A stretch of 64,000 nucleotides of DNA. Origin: JBGAHD01 sp044226395. GTDB lineage: Bacteria; Pseudomonadota; Gammaproteobacteria; Xanthomonadales; Ahniellaceae. Within the stretch, counting starts at the first letter, position 1, and each line of letters starts with the position of its first letter. Of the stretch, positions 50,684 through 59,756 are shown one piece after another. A program made the translations under genes and the position numbers. Under the pieces are notes generated by a model. That model made no database searches and was not told the origin of the DNA. It was given only the letters and a program-made list of their open reading frames with translations. The stretch lies in the NCBI GenBank assembly GCA_044226395.1, contig JBGAHD010000006.1:1-64000 (forward strand), in the 5' to 3' direction.

Positions 50684-50912
50684 CTCAACGTGAACCGTGT
50701 ACTGCCCCTGTGGCCTGGCAGTGTAGCCAATGGTCCGCGCCGGCATTGCTGCGACGCAGCGCGTCATGATCAGTCACACGCGCTCGACGGAGGCCTCTGC
50801 TAGGCTTGCGCGCTCTGGTTTCGCGTCTGGCCGTGGCGGGAGCGCCCGGCGAGGTCGCGCGTGCCTGGCACGCGTGGTCCCGCGAACCCTCGGCGCGAAG
50901 TGGGAGACGTCC

Positions 50913-51293
50913 ATGCGCTCGTCCTGGTTGCTTGCTTCGACAGTGGTGCTGGCCTTGGTGGCGCCCGCGGCGTCGGCGTTCGACTTGGGCGTGGGCCGCT
51001 TGATGCCCAATTTCAGTGGTCTGATCAGCCTGGCCACGCCGTGGACCGAAGGCAGCAATCCTGCCGCGTCCTCGTCAACGCCCGCGTCGCGCGCGACGGA
51101 CGTGGTCGCGCCGACCACGCCCGCGCCTTCCGCTGGAACGACCACGATCGATGCGGCCGTGCCGCGCGTCGACGACGGCGACAGCGCCGCGAGCGAAGCG
51201 GCGATGCGACCCGGCGGCAACGCAAACACGCGCCACCCGCGTCGCGCCCGACCCTCGGGTTGGCGCGGTCTTCTGCCCGGCGGCATTCACTGA
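50913..51293 (+). CDS. Small secreted hypothetical protein
   Basis: From ATG 50913 the protein has 126 residues. GGGAGACGTCC upstream is a good ribosome site and the N-terminus is a signal peptide (LASTVVLALVAPAASA). The mature protein is short and Ala/Ser/Thr/Pro-rich, with a basic end (RHPRRARPSGWRGLLPGG), so it is probably disordered. I do not recognise it. An antisense frame over the same DNA lacks such signals. It lies 56 bases before mtfA and could be cotranscribed. Confidence 0.6.
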   Translation: MRSSWLLASTVVLALVAPAASAFDLGVGRLMPNFSGLISLATPWTEGSNPAASSSTPASRATDVVAPTTPAPSAGTTTIDAAVPRVDDGDSAASEAAMRPGGNANTRHPRRARPSGWRGLLPGGIH

Positions 51294-51349
51294 GCTGATG
51301 CGCCGCGCGCGGCTTGCAATGCCGCGCGTCGAACCCAGATGCTGTGGCC

Positions 51350-52117
51350 ATGTGGCGCTGGTTGAGAAACCTGCGCGCGCCTCGGCGCGCGCCCATTGAT
51401 GATCTGGCCTGGCAATCCGCCGTGGGCCGCTTGCGTCTGCTCGACGCGCGCGCGCCCGACGATATCGCGCGCCTGCGCGAACGCGTCGGCGAGTTCCTCG
51501 CGCGCCGCCGCATCACGGCCACGCATGATTTGGAATTGAGCGAGGAACAACGCCTGATCATCGCGATGCAGGCCTGTCTGCCCTTCGTGCATCTGCCGCT
51601 GGACTGGTTGGGCCATTGGCACGAAGTGATCGTCTACCCCGGACAGTTTCGCGTGCGTCGTCGCGATCACGACGAGGACACCGAAGTCGTCACCGAGTGG
51701 GACGACGACTTGGCCGGCGAAGCCTGGGAACAAGGCCCGATCATTTTGTCGTGGGCTGACATCGAGCAGGATCTGGCCGAGCCCTTCGAAGGCTTCAACG
51801 TGGTGCTGCACGAGATCGCGCACAAGATCGACATGGCCGATGGCGCCAGCGACGGCATGCCACCACTGCGCGATCGCGCGCGACGCGCGCGTTGGCGCGA
51901 GGTGATGCAGGCCTGCTTCGATCGCTTGAACGCGCAGATCGAAGCCGGCGAAGAGACCGTGCTCGACCCTTACGCGGGCGAAGCACCGGAAGAATTCTTC
52001 GCCGTGGTCACCGAGTACTACTTCAGCGCGCCCGACGTGCTCGCCGAGCACTACCCCGACGTGCACGCCGAATTTCGCGCCTTCTACGGCGAGGTGCCGG
52101 CGCCGCGCGTGAACTGA
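51350..52117 (+). CDS. mtfA: MtfA-family zinc-dependent peptidase
   Basis: This is a cytosolic zinc metallopeptidase. In E. coli MtfA binds the repressor Mlc and so affects glucose uptake. From ATG 51350 the protein has 255 residues. The zinc motif is HEIAH (154-158, in NVVLHEIAHKID) with the third ligand Glu in APEEFFAVVTEYYF (about 215). The N-terminal YPGQFRVRRR and ILSWADIEQDL blocks are typical. It is convergent to the transketolase gene. Whether an Mlc homologue exists here is not known from the window. Confidence 0.9.
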   Translation: MWRWLRNLRAPRRAPIDDLAWQSAVGRLRLLDARAPDDIARLRERVGEFLARRRITATHDLELSEEQRLIIAMQACLPFVHLPLDWLGHWHEVIVYPGQFRVRRRDHDEDTEVVTEWDDDLAGEAWEQGPIILSWADIEQDLAEPFEGFNVVLHEIAHKIDMADGASDGMPPLRDRARRARWREVMQACFDRLNAQIEAGEETVLDPYAGEAPEEFFAVVTEYYFSAPDVLAEHYPDVHAEFRAFYGEVPAPRVN

Positions 52118-52130
52118 GTCGCGCGCGCGC

Positions 52131-54128
52131 TCAGCCGAGCACGCGCCGCGCCGCCGCGACCACGTGGTCGACGGTGAAGCCGAAGTGCGTGAACAACTGC
52201 TCGGCCGGCGCCGAGGCACCGAAGCCGTCGATGCCGATGACTTCGCCTTCCAGGCCCACGTACTTGCGCCAGAAATCGCTGACGCCGGCCTCGATCGCCA
52301 CGCGCGCGCGGCACCAGCCCGGCAATACCGATTCGCGATATTCCAGCGGTTGATGATCGAACACGCGCGTGCACGGCATGGACACGACGCGCGCCGCGAT
52401 GCCTTCGCCTTCGAGCACGCGCATGGCCTTCATCGCGAGTTCGACCTCGGAGCCCGTCGCGATCAGGATCACGCGCGGACGCGCGTTGGCCGGTTCCGAC
52501 AGCACGTAGCCGCCGCGCGCGATCGCCGCGACTTGCTCGGCCGAACGCTGCTGATGCTGCAAGTTCTGACGCGAGAAGATCAAGCAACTCGGACCATCGT
52601 GACGCTCGATCGCGCGCACCCAGGCGCTGGCGCTTTCGACCGCGTCGCAGGGACGCCAGACGTGATTGTTGGGAATGTAGCGCAGGCTCGCCAGGTGCTC
52701 GATCGGCTGATGCGTGGGGCCGTCCTCGCCCAGGCCGATGGAATCGTGCGTGTACACGTGCACCACGCGCGCCGGCAACAGCGCGCCCATGCGCACGGCG
52801 TTGCGCGCGTAATCGGAGAACACCAGGAAGGTCGCGTCATACGGCACGAAACCGCCGTGCAGCGCGAGACCATTGGCGATCGCGCTCATGCCGAATTCGC
52901 GCACGCCGTAGTAGACGTAGTTGCCGGCGGGGTCGCCGGAATTGACGTCCTTGCTGCCCTTCCACAACGTGAGATTGGAATGCGCCAGATCGGCCGAGCC
53001 GCCGATCAGTTCCGGCAGGTGCGGCGCCAGCGCGTCGATGGCCATCTGCGAGGCTTTGCGCGAGGCCACGGTCGGGCCTTCGTGCTGGAGCTTGTCGATG
53101 TAGGCGCGCGAGAGCTCGGTCCAGTTGGCCGGCAGTTCGCCGCGCATACGGCGCTCGAACTCGGCGGCGAGTTCCGGATGCGCGGTGCGATAACGCGCGA
53201 ACAGCGCTTGCCACTGCGACTCGGCGGCTTCGCCGCGCGCGCGCGCGTTCCAGCCTTCGTAATGCTCGGCGGGAATGACGAAGGGCGCGTGTGGCCAGTT
53301 CAGCGCCTGACGCGCGCCCGCGATTTCGTCCTTGCCCAGAGGCGCACCGTGCGAGCTCTCGCTGCCGGCCTTGGTCGGCGCGCCGAAGCCGATGACGGTG
53401 CGCGCGCAGATCAGGGTCGGTTTGTCGCTACCGCGCGCGCTGGCGATGGCGGCCTTGATCGCCTCGGCGTCGTGACCATCGACCGCGGGCACGACGCGCC
53501 AGCCATAGGCTTCGAAGCGACGCACGGTGTCGTCGGTGAACCAGCCCTTGACCTTGCCGTCGATCGAGATCGCGTTGTCGTCGTAGATCGCGACGAGCTT
53601 GCCGAGCTTCATCGTGCCGGCGAGCGAGGCGACTTCGTGAGAGATGCCTTCCATCAAGCAACCATCGCCGAGGAAGACATAGGTGTGATGGTCGACGATG
53701 TTCAGACCATCGCGATTGAAGCGTTGCGCGAGCACCTTCTCCGCCAGCGCCATGCCCACGGCATTGGCCAGGCCTTGGCCGAGCGGGCCGGTGGTGGTTT
53801 CCACGGCCGGATGTTCGCTGCGCTCGGGGTGACCCGGCGTCTTGGAATGCAGTTGGCGAAAGCGCTTGAGTTCCTCGATCGGCAAGTCGTAGCCGGTCAG
53901 GTGCAGCAGCGCGTAGAGCAGCATCGAGCCGTGGCCATTGGACAGCACGAAGCGATCGCGATTGACCCAGCGCGGATTGGCCGGGTTGTGACTCAGGAAA
54001 TCGTTCCACAAGACTTCGGCGATGTCGGCCATGCCCATGGGCATGCCCGGATGACCGGAATTGGCTTGCTGCACGGCGTCCATCGCGAGCGCACGGATGG
54101 CGTTGGCGAGTTCTCTACGGCTCGGCAT
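52131..54128 (-). CDS. tkt: Transketolase
   Basis: The enzyme moves two-carbon units between sugar phosphates in the pentose-phosphate pathway, using thiamine diphosphate. The 665-residue length is normal. The N-terminal block is DAVQQANSGHPGMPMGMA. The thiamine-diphosphate motif is FLGDGCLMEGISHE with IYDDNAISIDG. The pyrimidine-domain block is GLGEDGPTHQPIEHLASLR (in two parts), and VRMGAL and FSRQNL follow. ATG 54128 was chosen by family length; the upstream frame adds an Arg-rich segment. It appears monocistronic. Confidence 0.95.
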   Translation of the reverse strand: MPSRRELANAIRALAMDAVQQANSGHPGMPMGMADIAEVLWNDFLSHNPANPRWVNRDRFVLSNGHGSMLLYALLHLTGYDLPIEELKRFRQLHSKTPGHPERSEHPAVETTTGPLGQGLANAVGMALAEKVLAQRFNRDGLNIVDHHTYVFLGDGCLMEGISHEVASLAGTMKLGKLVAIYDDNAISIDGKVKGWFTDDTVRRFEAYGWRVVPAVDGHDAEAIKAAIASARGSDKPTLICARTVIGFGAPTKAGSESSHGAPLGKDEIAGARQALNWPHAPFVIPAEHYEGWNARARGEAAESQWQALFARYRTAHPELAAEFERRMRGELPANWTELSRAYIDKLQHEGPTVASRKASQMAIDALAPHLPELIGGSADLAHSNLTLWKGSKDVNSGDPAGNYVYYGVREFGMSAIANGLALHGGFVPYDATFLVFSDYARNAVRMGALLPARVVHVYTHDSIGLGEDGPTHQPIEHLASLRYIPNNHVWRPCDAVESASAWVRAIERHDGPSCLIFSRQNLQHQQRSAEQVAAIARGGYVLSEPANARPRVILIATGSEVELAMKAMRVLEGEGIAARVVSMPCTRVFDHQPLEYRESVLPGWCRARVAIEAGVSDFWRKYVGLEGEVIGIDGFGASAPAEQLFTHFGFTVDHVVAAARRVLG

Positions 54129-54233
54129 GAGGATTCTCGTTGAGGAGTGGTGCCGAGCGCGCCGCCCGGCGAGGCGGGCGCGAATTGTCGCCCAGCATCG
54201 CCAGCCCCGCAACCGGCGGGGCTGGCGCGGCGA

Positions 54234-55565
54234 TCAATGCCCGCGCGATTCGGGCAGGTTGTCGGGCACTTCCGCTTCGCCGCTGCGCTTGGCCACGACC
54301 ACGGCCGTGGCCAGATCGCCGGTGACGTTGAGCGAAGTGCGGCACATGTCGAGGAAACGATCGACGCCGAGGATGATGCCGATGCCTTCCGGCGGCACGC
54401 CGATGACGCCGCAGATCATCGCGATCACCGGCAACGAACCCGCCGGCACGCCGGCCGTGCCGATGCCGCCCATGATGCAAAGTCCGAGCACCATCAGCTG
54501 ATCGGTCAAAGTCAACGGCACGCCGAAGGCCTGCGCCAGGAACAACACCGTCACGCCTTCGAACAAGGCCGTGCCGTGATGGTTGGCGCTGGCGCCGATG
54601 GTCAAGGTGAAGCGCGCGACTTTCTGCGGCAGCTTCAAGTTCTGCTCGGCCACGCGCAACGTGATCGGCAAGGTCGCGGTCGACGAGGCGGTGGCGAAGG
54701 CGGTGAGCATCGCCTCTTCGCTACCCTTGAAGAAGGCCGCGGGCTTCATGCCGCCCATGAAGCGCACCCACAGCGGCAGCACGATGAACATGTGTATGGC
54801 CAAGGCGCCGATCACGGTGAGCGCGAACTTGCCGAGGGTCAGCAGCAACTCCCAGCCGAACTCCGCCGTGAGCGCGAACATCATCAAGGTCACGGCGTAA
54901 GGCGCCAGGCGGATGATCAGCCCGATCAGCTTCATCGTGATCTCGAACAGGCCCTGCAAGGCTTCCTTGAAGCGTTGCGTCGCCGGCGAAGGCGTAAGCA
55001 CCAGGCCGATGCCGATCATCAGCGCGAAGAACATCACGCCGAGCTTCTGCTTGTCGTCGGTGGCGGCGAGCACCACGTTCTTCGGCACGATGTTGTAGAG
55101 CAATTGCAATGCGGAGAGGGATTCACCGGTGCTCTTGATTTCGGCGGCCTTGCTCGCGCCCGTCGACATCGCCGACTTGAGCACGGCCGGATCGATGTTG
55201 GCGCCCGGTTGAATCAGATTGACCATGATCAGGCCGATGGTCACCGCGATCGCGGTGACCGCGCCGGTGTAGATCAAGGTGCGCAGACCGATGCGGCCGA
55301 GACTCGCGATGTCGCCGAGTTCCGCCACGCCCAGCACCAGGGCCGAGAACATCAGCGGCAGCACCAGCATGAACAGCAGGTTCAAGAAGATCGTGCGCAC
55401 GGGCACGGCGACGTAGGCGATGAACTGCGTGACCCACTCGGCGTTGCCGGCGGTCCAGTGCACGATCAGTCCCGCCACGGTGCCGAGCGCGAAGCCCAGC
55501 AGCATCTTCACATGCAAAGGCATGCCCTTGGCGGGCGCGGCGGACGGTGAGGCGTCATGGGCCAT
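54234..55565 (-). CDS. Dicarboxylate/amino acid:cation symporter (DAACS family)
   Basis: This is an inner-membrane secondary transporter of the GltP/DctA type. From ATG 55565 it has 443 residues and about eight membrane segments with two re-entrant hairpins. The first hairpin tip is FATASSTATLPITL. The site that in most members reads NMDGT is SANHHGT here, within GASANHHGTALFEGV. GTAGVPAGSLPVIAM and GVDRFLDMCRTSLNVTGD are the second hairpin and the following Asp/Asn helix. The substrate is likely a dicarboxylate or amino acid, but the changed motif leaves it open. Confidence 0.88.
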   Translation of the reverse strand: MAHDASPSAAPAKGMPLHVKMLLGFALGTVAGLIVHWTAGNAEWVTQFIAYVAVPVRTIFLNLLFMLVLPLMFSALVLGVAELGDIASLGRIGLRTLIYTGAVTAIAVTIGLIMVNLIQPGANIDPAVLKSAMSTGASKAAEIKSTGESLSALQLLYNIVPKNVVLAATDDKQKLGVMFFALMIGIGLVLTPSPATQRFKEALQGLFEITMKLIGLIIRLAPYAVTLMMFALTAEFGWELLLTLGKFALTVIGALAIHMFIVLPLWVRFMGGMKPAAFFKGSEEAMLTAFATASSTATLPITLRVAEQNLKLPQKVARFTLTIGASANHHGTALFEGVTVLFLAQAFGVPLTLTDQLMVLGLCIMGGIGTAGVPAGSLPVIAMICGVIGVPPEGIGIILGVDRFLDMCRTSLNVTGDLATAVVVAKRSGEAEVPDNLPESRGH

Positions 55566-55663
55566 GTCTGAGTTCCTGGCTGCGTGGAGTGCGGCCGTCG
55601 CACCGCACGCGGGCGCCACGGATCGAACGGCCGCGGCGAGTGTAGCAGTGTGCCCGGCGGCCG

Positions 55664-56863
55664 CTAATGGGCCGCGGTCAGGGCCGGTCGACGCATGAAA
55701 TCGACCACGTCGCCGCGCGCCATGGGCTTGCCGATCAGATAGCCCTGCGCGTAGCGCGCGCCCATCTGATCGAGGGCATCGAGTTGGTCGTAGGTCTCCA
55801 CGCCTTCGGCGACCAGGTCGGCGTCGAGCGCATCGACCATGCGCACGATCGCGCGCACGATCGCCAGGCAGCGCGGCGCCGACAACATCTGACGCACGAA
55901 GCCCTGATCGAGCTTGACCGTGTCGAAACGCAGCTTGTGCAGATGGCCGAGATTGGAAAAGCCCGTGCCGAAATCATCGAGCGCGACCTTCATGCCCAAC
56001 TCGTGGCAGCGACCGATCAAGCGGCCGACGCGTTCGACATCGAGCGTGAGGCTCTCGGTGATCTCGATCTTGATCGCCTCCAACGGAATGCCATTGGCGG
56101 CGACGATCTTCTGCACGTGCTCGAGCAGATCTTCCTGTTCGAGCTGACGCGAGGACACATTGATCGCGACGAAGGGCAAGGGCGAGATGCCGGCGCGCTG
56201 CAATTCGGCCAAGGCGCTCGCGACTTGCTCGAAGACGTAGATGCCCACGGGCACGATCAGCGAGGTTTCCTCGGCGAGGCGAATGAATTCGGCTGGCGAG
56301 ATCGCGCCGCGCTCGGCGTGATTCCAGCGGATCAGGGCTTCGAAGCCGGCGATGTGATCGGAAGCGATTTCGAGGATGGGCTGGAAGCGCACTTCCAGCG
56401 CGTGACGCTCGAGCGCTTCCTTCAACTGCGCTTCGAGGCGAATCTTGTCCATGGCGCCGGCGTGGGCGTCGAGCTCAGCCGGCGTGTCGAGGCCGCGATC
56501 GGCGTCGACGTCGCCGCGCAGCGTCGCCAGCGCGGAGCGATAGCGCTGCAGTTGCCCGCGCAGCAGCGCGCGCACGATAGGATCGGCGTTGTCGATGCGT
56601 TCCTGCAGTTGCCCGCGGCCGATGGCGGTGAGCGTGCAGGCGGTGAGCGCGCGCGCGGTCGCGGTGCGTGGCGAGGCGTCGATGATCGCCATCTCGCCCA
56701 GCAGATCGCCTTCGCCGAGGCGACCGAGCACGATGGTTTCGCCCTCGCCGCCTTGCGCCAGGATCTCGATCGTGCCGCGTTCGATGATGAAGGCCGAGGT
56801 CGGCGGGTCGCCCTCGCGGAAGAGCTCTTCGCCCGCTCGCAGTTCGATGCGCGAACTCGCCAT
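55664..56863 (-). CDS. Cyclic-nucleotide-binding EAL-domain protein (c-di-GMP phosphodiesterase)
   Basis: The protein has 399 residues. Residues about 1-120 are a cNMP-binding domain with FREGDPPTSAFII and the phosphate-binding cassette GEMAIIDASPRTATARA. Residues about 145-395 are an EAL domain with the metal and catalytic residues FEALIRW, INVSSRQL, IEITESL, DDFGTGFSNL, KLDQGF, EGVET and QGYLIGKPM, so it should hydrolyse c-di-GMP. No GGDEF domain is present. Coupling of a cyclic mononucleotide sensor to c-di-GMP turnover fits control of motility, and the pil genes lie close by. Confidence 0.9.
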   Translation of the reverse strand: MASSRIELRAGEELFREGDPPTSAFIIERGTIEILAQGGEGETIVLGRLGEGDLLGEMAIIDASPRTATARALTACTLTAIGRGQLQERIDNADPIVRALLRGQLQRYRSALATLRGDVDADRGLDTPAELDAHAGAMDKIRLEAQLKEALERHALEVRFQPILEIASDHIAGFEALIRWNHAERGAISPAEFIRLAEETSLIVPVGIYVFEQVASALAELQRAGISPLPFVAINVSSRQLEQEDLLEHVQKIVAANGIPLEAIKIEITESLTLDVERVGRLIGRCHELGMKVALDDFGTGFSNLGHLHKLRFDTVKLDQGFVRQMLSAPRCLAIVRAIVRMVDALDADLVAEGVETYDQLDALDQMGARYAQGYLIGKPMARGDVVDFMRRPALTAAH

Positions 56864-56982
56864 GAGCCCCCCTCGCCGGACATATCCCGGGGCCGCTGCG
56901 ACCCCTCGACGAACATCCTAGCGTGGCGCGACCCGGCCGGGGTACTCGCTAACGGCGGTGGCGTGGCGGGGAACGGTGCCCC

Positions 56983-57015
56983 AAAAAAGCGAACGCCCCG
57001 TTTCCGGGGCGTTCG
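56983..57015 (-). terminator. Rho-independent terminator of the Ig-like lipoprotein gene
   Basis: On the minus strand an 11-bp stem (57015-57005 with 57000-56990, loop of 4) is followed by CTTTTTTGG. It lies 45 bases past the stop codon at 57061 and would end transcripts from the pil operon and the lipoprotein gene. Confidence 0.92.
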
Positions 57016-57060
57016 TGGATCTTGCTGGCGAGGCCCTTTCGAGCGTCGCCGGGGTGTTGC

Positions 57061-59712
57061 TTAGCAGCCCGGCGGCGGCGGACTCGGCGCCGGGTTCGGG
57101 CAGGTGCCGAAGTTGAACGGCACCGTGACCGTGGCCGTGCCGGCGGTGTAGACGCACTGACCCGTGCGGCCGGCGGCGAAGTCGGCGAAGTTGACCGCCG
57201 AGAAGGTGATGCCGCTGGCATTGGTCAGACCGATGCCTTCGGCGACCAGGGTCGGCGGACCCGCGGCCGTGCAGGTCACGCCGATCGCGACGCCCGGGAT
57301 GCCCACCGAGTTGCCGTCGACCAGACGCAGCTGGATCACCGCCACGCCCGTGCCCGTGGTGCTCACCACCACGTTGCTCGGATTGGCGATCAGCAGACCC
57401 GCGCCGCCGCTGTTGACCGTGGTGGTCGCGGTGACGTCGTCGACCTTCCAGGTGATGGTGCCGTTGCCGCCGGTCACGCCTTGCGAGGTGAACAGCACAT
57501 CGACGCAACCCGTGGCGTCGGTCAGATGACCGACCGAGCCCGACGACGACGGACTGCCATCGACGGTGAAGTTGGTCACGCCACCGACGGAGTAGCCGAT
57601 CAGGATGCTCTGCAGCGGCGCGTTGGTGGCGTCGACCACGCACACGCGGATCGTCTCGGAGCGATTGGCCAGCACCGCCGACGGGGCGATGATCTTCAAC
57701 GGGCCCGCGCCTTGGAAGCGCGCGTACTCGACATCAGCCACCTGCTCGGGCGAGTTGGTGCCCGCCGGCTGATCAGCATTGGCCTGCGCCCAGATGATCA
57801 TGCGCTTGCCAACCTTGCCGCGCGGATAGCTCAACAGCGCCGTGGCCACGCCGAACGAATCGGTCTGGCCGACCGCGGAAATCGCGGCGTCGGTGGCGCG
57901 GCCGATCACGTAGTCGACGGTGTTGAGGCTGTCGACCGAGGTGCCGGTCACGTCGTTGAGGTTGAAGCGCTGCGCCACGGTGAGGCTGGTGCCGGACTGG
58001 ATCGACGCGATCGGACGCGCGGCCTCGGTGTCGCGGTTGGCGTCGTCGTCGCCATCCTCGCTGAACAGCACGAGGGTGTCGCCAGGACCGGCGCCGCCAG
58101 CGGCGGTGGTGAACTGACCCGTGGGCGCAGTGAACTGCGTGCCGCCTTCCTGCGGATTACCGTCGGTGCCCGCGATGCGGAAGGTGCCACCGACCTGCGG
58201 CTCGTCGATCAGACCGAAGCGGATTTCGCCGCCGGCCGGCACCGCGGTGCCGAAACGGTCGACCGCCTTGGCGCGCACCACGACCACATAACCCTGGTCG
58301 CTCTCGTCGGCCGTGCCACCGTTGTTGTCGGTGACGCCGCCGTTGGTGGCGCGCGTGCCCGGATTCTGGATGTCGATGGCGAAGATGCGGCCATCGGACA
58401 CCGTGATCTGACGGGTCGAGGTGATCGGATCGGAGATGCCGTTGTCGATGTTGTTGTCGGAACGGTCGGTCGTGGCGCGCAAAGTCAGCGCGCGCGACAC
58501 CGTGCCCGCCTCGAACGTCGCGTTGGCGATGCCGATGGCCGAGCGCAGCGTGATCGAATCACCCTGCACCACCGCGCCGGCGCCATTGACGCCGCGCAAA
58601 CGCTCGCCACCTTGGGAGCCGTTGACGATCTCCAAGCGCACGTTGTTGACGCCCGGCGCCGGATTCGGCACCACGGTGCCGCCGCCGTCGTAGACGAACA
58701 CTTCGACTTGCTTGGCATGCGCGCCATTGACGCCGGTGATGTACAGCGGCGAGTTGTTGGCCGAGATCACGATCGAGCCCGGCAACTGCGGCGCGCCGTT
58801 GGTGATGTTGAAGGTTTGCAGGGCCTGCAGCGTTTCGTTGGTCTGCGGATCCTGCGCGGTCACGGTCAGCTGCGAGCTGCCCTGGGTATCCAGCGCGACC
58901 ACGTAGAACACCGAGCGACCCGAGTTCACGCCCAGCGAGATCGAGCGGCAAACGCGCGCGACGGTGGTCGTGGTGCCATCGGGATTGCTGATCTCTTCGA
59001 TGCCTTCGGCCGGCAGCCACAGCGCCGCCGAGTTCAGGCCCGAACCGATCGCCGCGGCGGCACCCGTGCCGCCATTGCAGAACTGACTGCCTTCGGCCGA
59101 ACCGCCGGTGGCGCCACTGACCAGGGTGCCATCGAGGCGACGCTGGGTCAGGGTGACTTCACTGACGTAGGGCGAGCCGACGTACACCGAGGAGATCCCC
59201 GGCGGCGGCAGCGGAATCGTCGCCGATTGCACGGCGATGCTGATGCGCGGATCGGTCGGCGCGCCGGCGTTGATCGCGACGTTGGCATTGCCGGTCACGG
59301 TCTGGCCTTGCTGATCGGGGTTGACCACCGAAGCAGTCAGCGACGCAGTACCCACGGCGCGCGTATGCAGACGGAAGTTGACGGCGCCGCCGGACAGCGT
59401 GCCGGTGACCGACTCCGCCACCACGACTTGCGTGTTGGGGCCGGCGTTTTGCGCCGACGACACCAGGGCGACGCCAGCGGGCGACACGCGCAGCGTCACG
59501 GTCGTGCCATCAGGCAGGGCCGCGCCGCTTTCGCGACGCACGGTCACGGTGACAGGCACCAGGGACAACGGGGTCGACGTGTTCGCGGACGGGTTCACCG
59601 TGACGCTGAAGCCGCTGGGCGTGAAGGCCTGGCCTCCGCCACCACCACCGCCGCAGCTTACAAGCAGTGCCGTGGCGGCGAGGGCCACGAGCATTTTGGT
59701 CAGCGCTCTCAT
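57061..59712 (-). CDS. Large lipoprotein with repeated Ig-like (Big-1-type) domains
   Basis: From ATG 59712 the protein has 883 residues. GGAG lies 6 bases upstream. The signal is a lipoprotein type with lipobox LLVSCGGGGGGG near residue 20; the poly-Gly run acts as a flexible spacer. The rest is beta-rich and made of about 8-9 Ig-like modules of Big-1/invasin type, e.g. VPVTVTVRRESGAALPDGT, VDRFGTAVPAGGEIRFGL, VRVCVVDATNAPLQSI. It ends in a Pro-rich tail with a last Cys (PSPPPPGC). It begins 44 bases after pilQ and may be cotranscribed. A role at the cell surface is likely; adhesion is a guess. Confidence 0.85.
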   Translation of the reverse strand: MRALTKMLVALAATALLVSCGGGGGGGQAFTPSGFSVTVNPSANTSTPLSLVPVTVTVRRESGAALPDGTTVTLRVSPAGVALVSSAQNAGPNTQVVVAESVTGTLSGGAVNFRLHTRAVGTASLTASVVNPDQQGQTVTGNANVAINAGAPTDPRISIAVQSATIPLPPPGISSVYVGSPYVSEVTLTQRRLDGTLVSGATGGSAEGSQFCNGGTGAAAAIGSGLNSAALWLPAEGIEEISNPDGTTTTVARVCRSISLGVNSGRSVFYVVALDTQGSSQLTVTAQDPQTNETLQALQTFNITNGAPQLPGSIVISANNSPLYITGVNGAHAKQVEVFVYDGGGTVVPNPAPGVNNVRLEIVNGSQGGERLRGVNGAGAVVQGDSITLRSAIGIANATFEAGTVSRALTLRATTDRSDNNIDNGISDPITSTRQITVSDGRIFAIDIQNPGTRATNGGVTDNNGGTADESDQGYVVVVRAKAVDRFGTAVPAGGEIRFGLIDEPQVGGTFRIAGTDGNPQEGGTQFTAPTGQFTTAAGGAGPGDTLVLFSEDGDDDANRDTEAARPIASIQSGTSLTVAQRFNLNDVTGTSVDSLNTVDYVIGRATDAAISAVGQTDSFGVATALLSYPRGKVGKRMIIWAQANADQPAGTNSPEQVADVEYARFQGAGPLKIIAPSAVLANRSETIRVCVVDATNAPLQSILIGYSVGGVTNFTVDGSPSSSGSVGHLTDATGCVDVLFTSQGVTGGNGTITWKVDDVTATTTVNSGGAGLLIANPSNVVVSTTGTGVAVIQLRLVDGNSVGIPGVAIGVTCTAAGPPTLVAEGIGLTNASGITFSAVNFADFAAGRTGQCVYTAGTATVTVPFNFGTCPNPAPSPPPPGC

Positions 59713-59756
59713 GTTGGGTCTCCGATTTCCTTCAATTCGGTTCACAGTGTCGCCGC

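Noticed and set aside
50774..51286. Minus-strand frame of 170 codons opposite the small secreted protein
   Set aside because: The plus-strand gene has a signal peptide and a good ribosome site; the minus-strand frame has neither.
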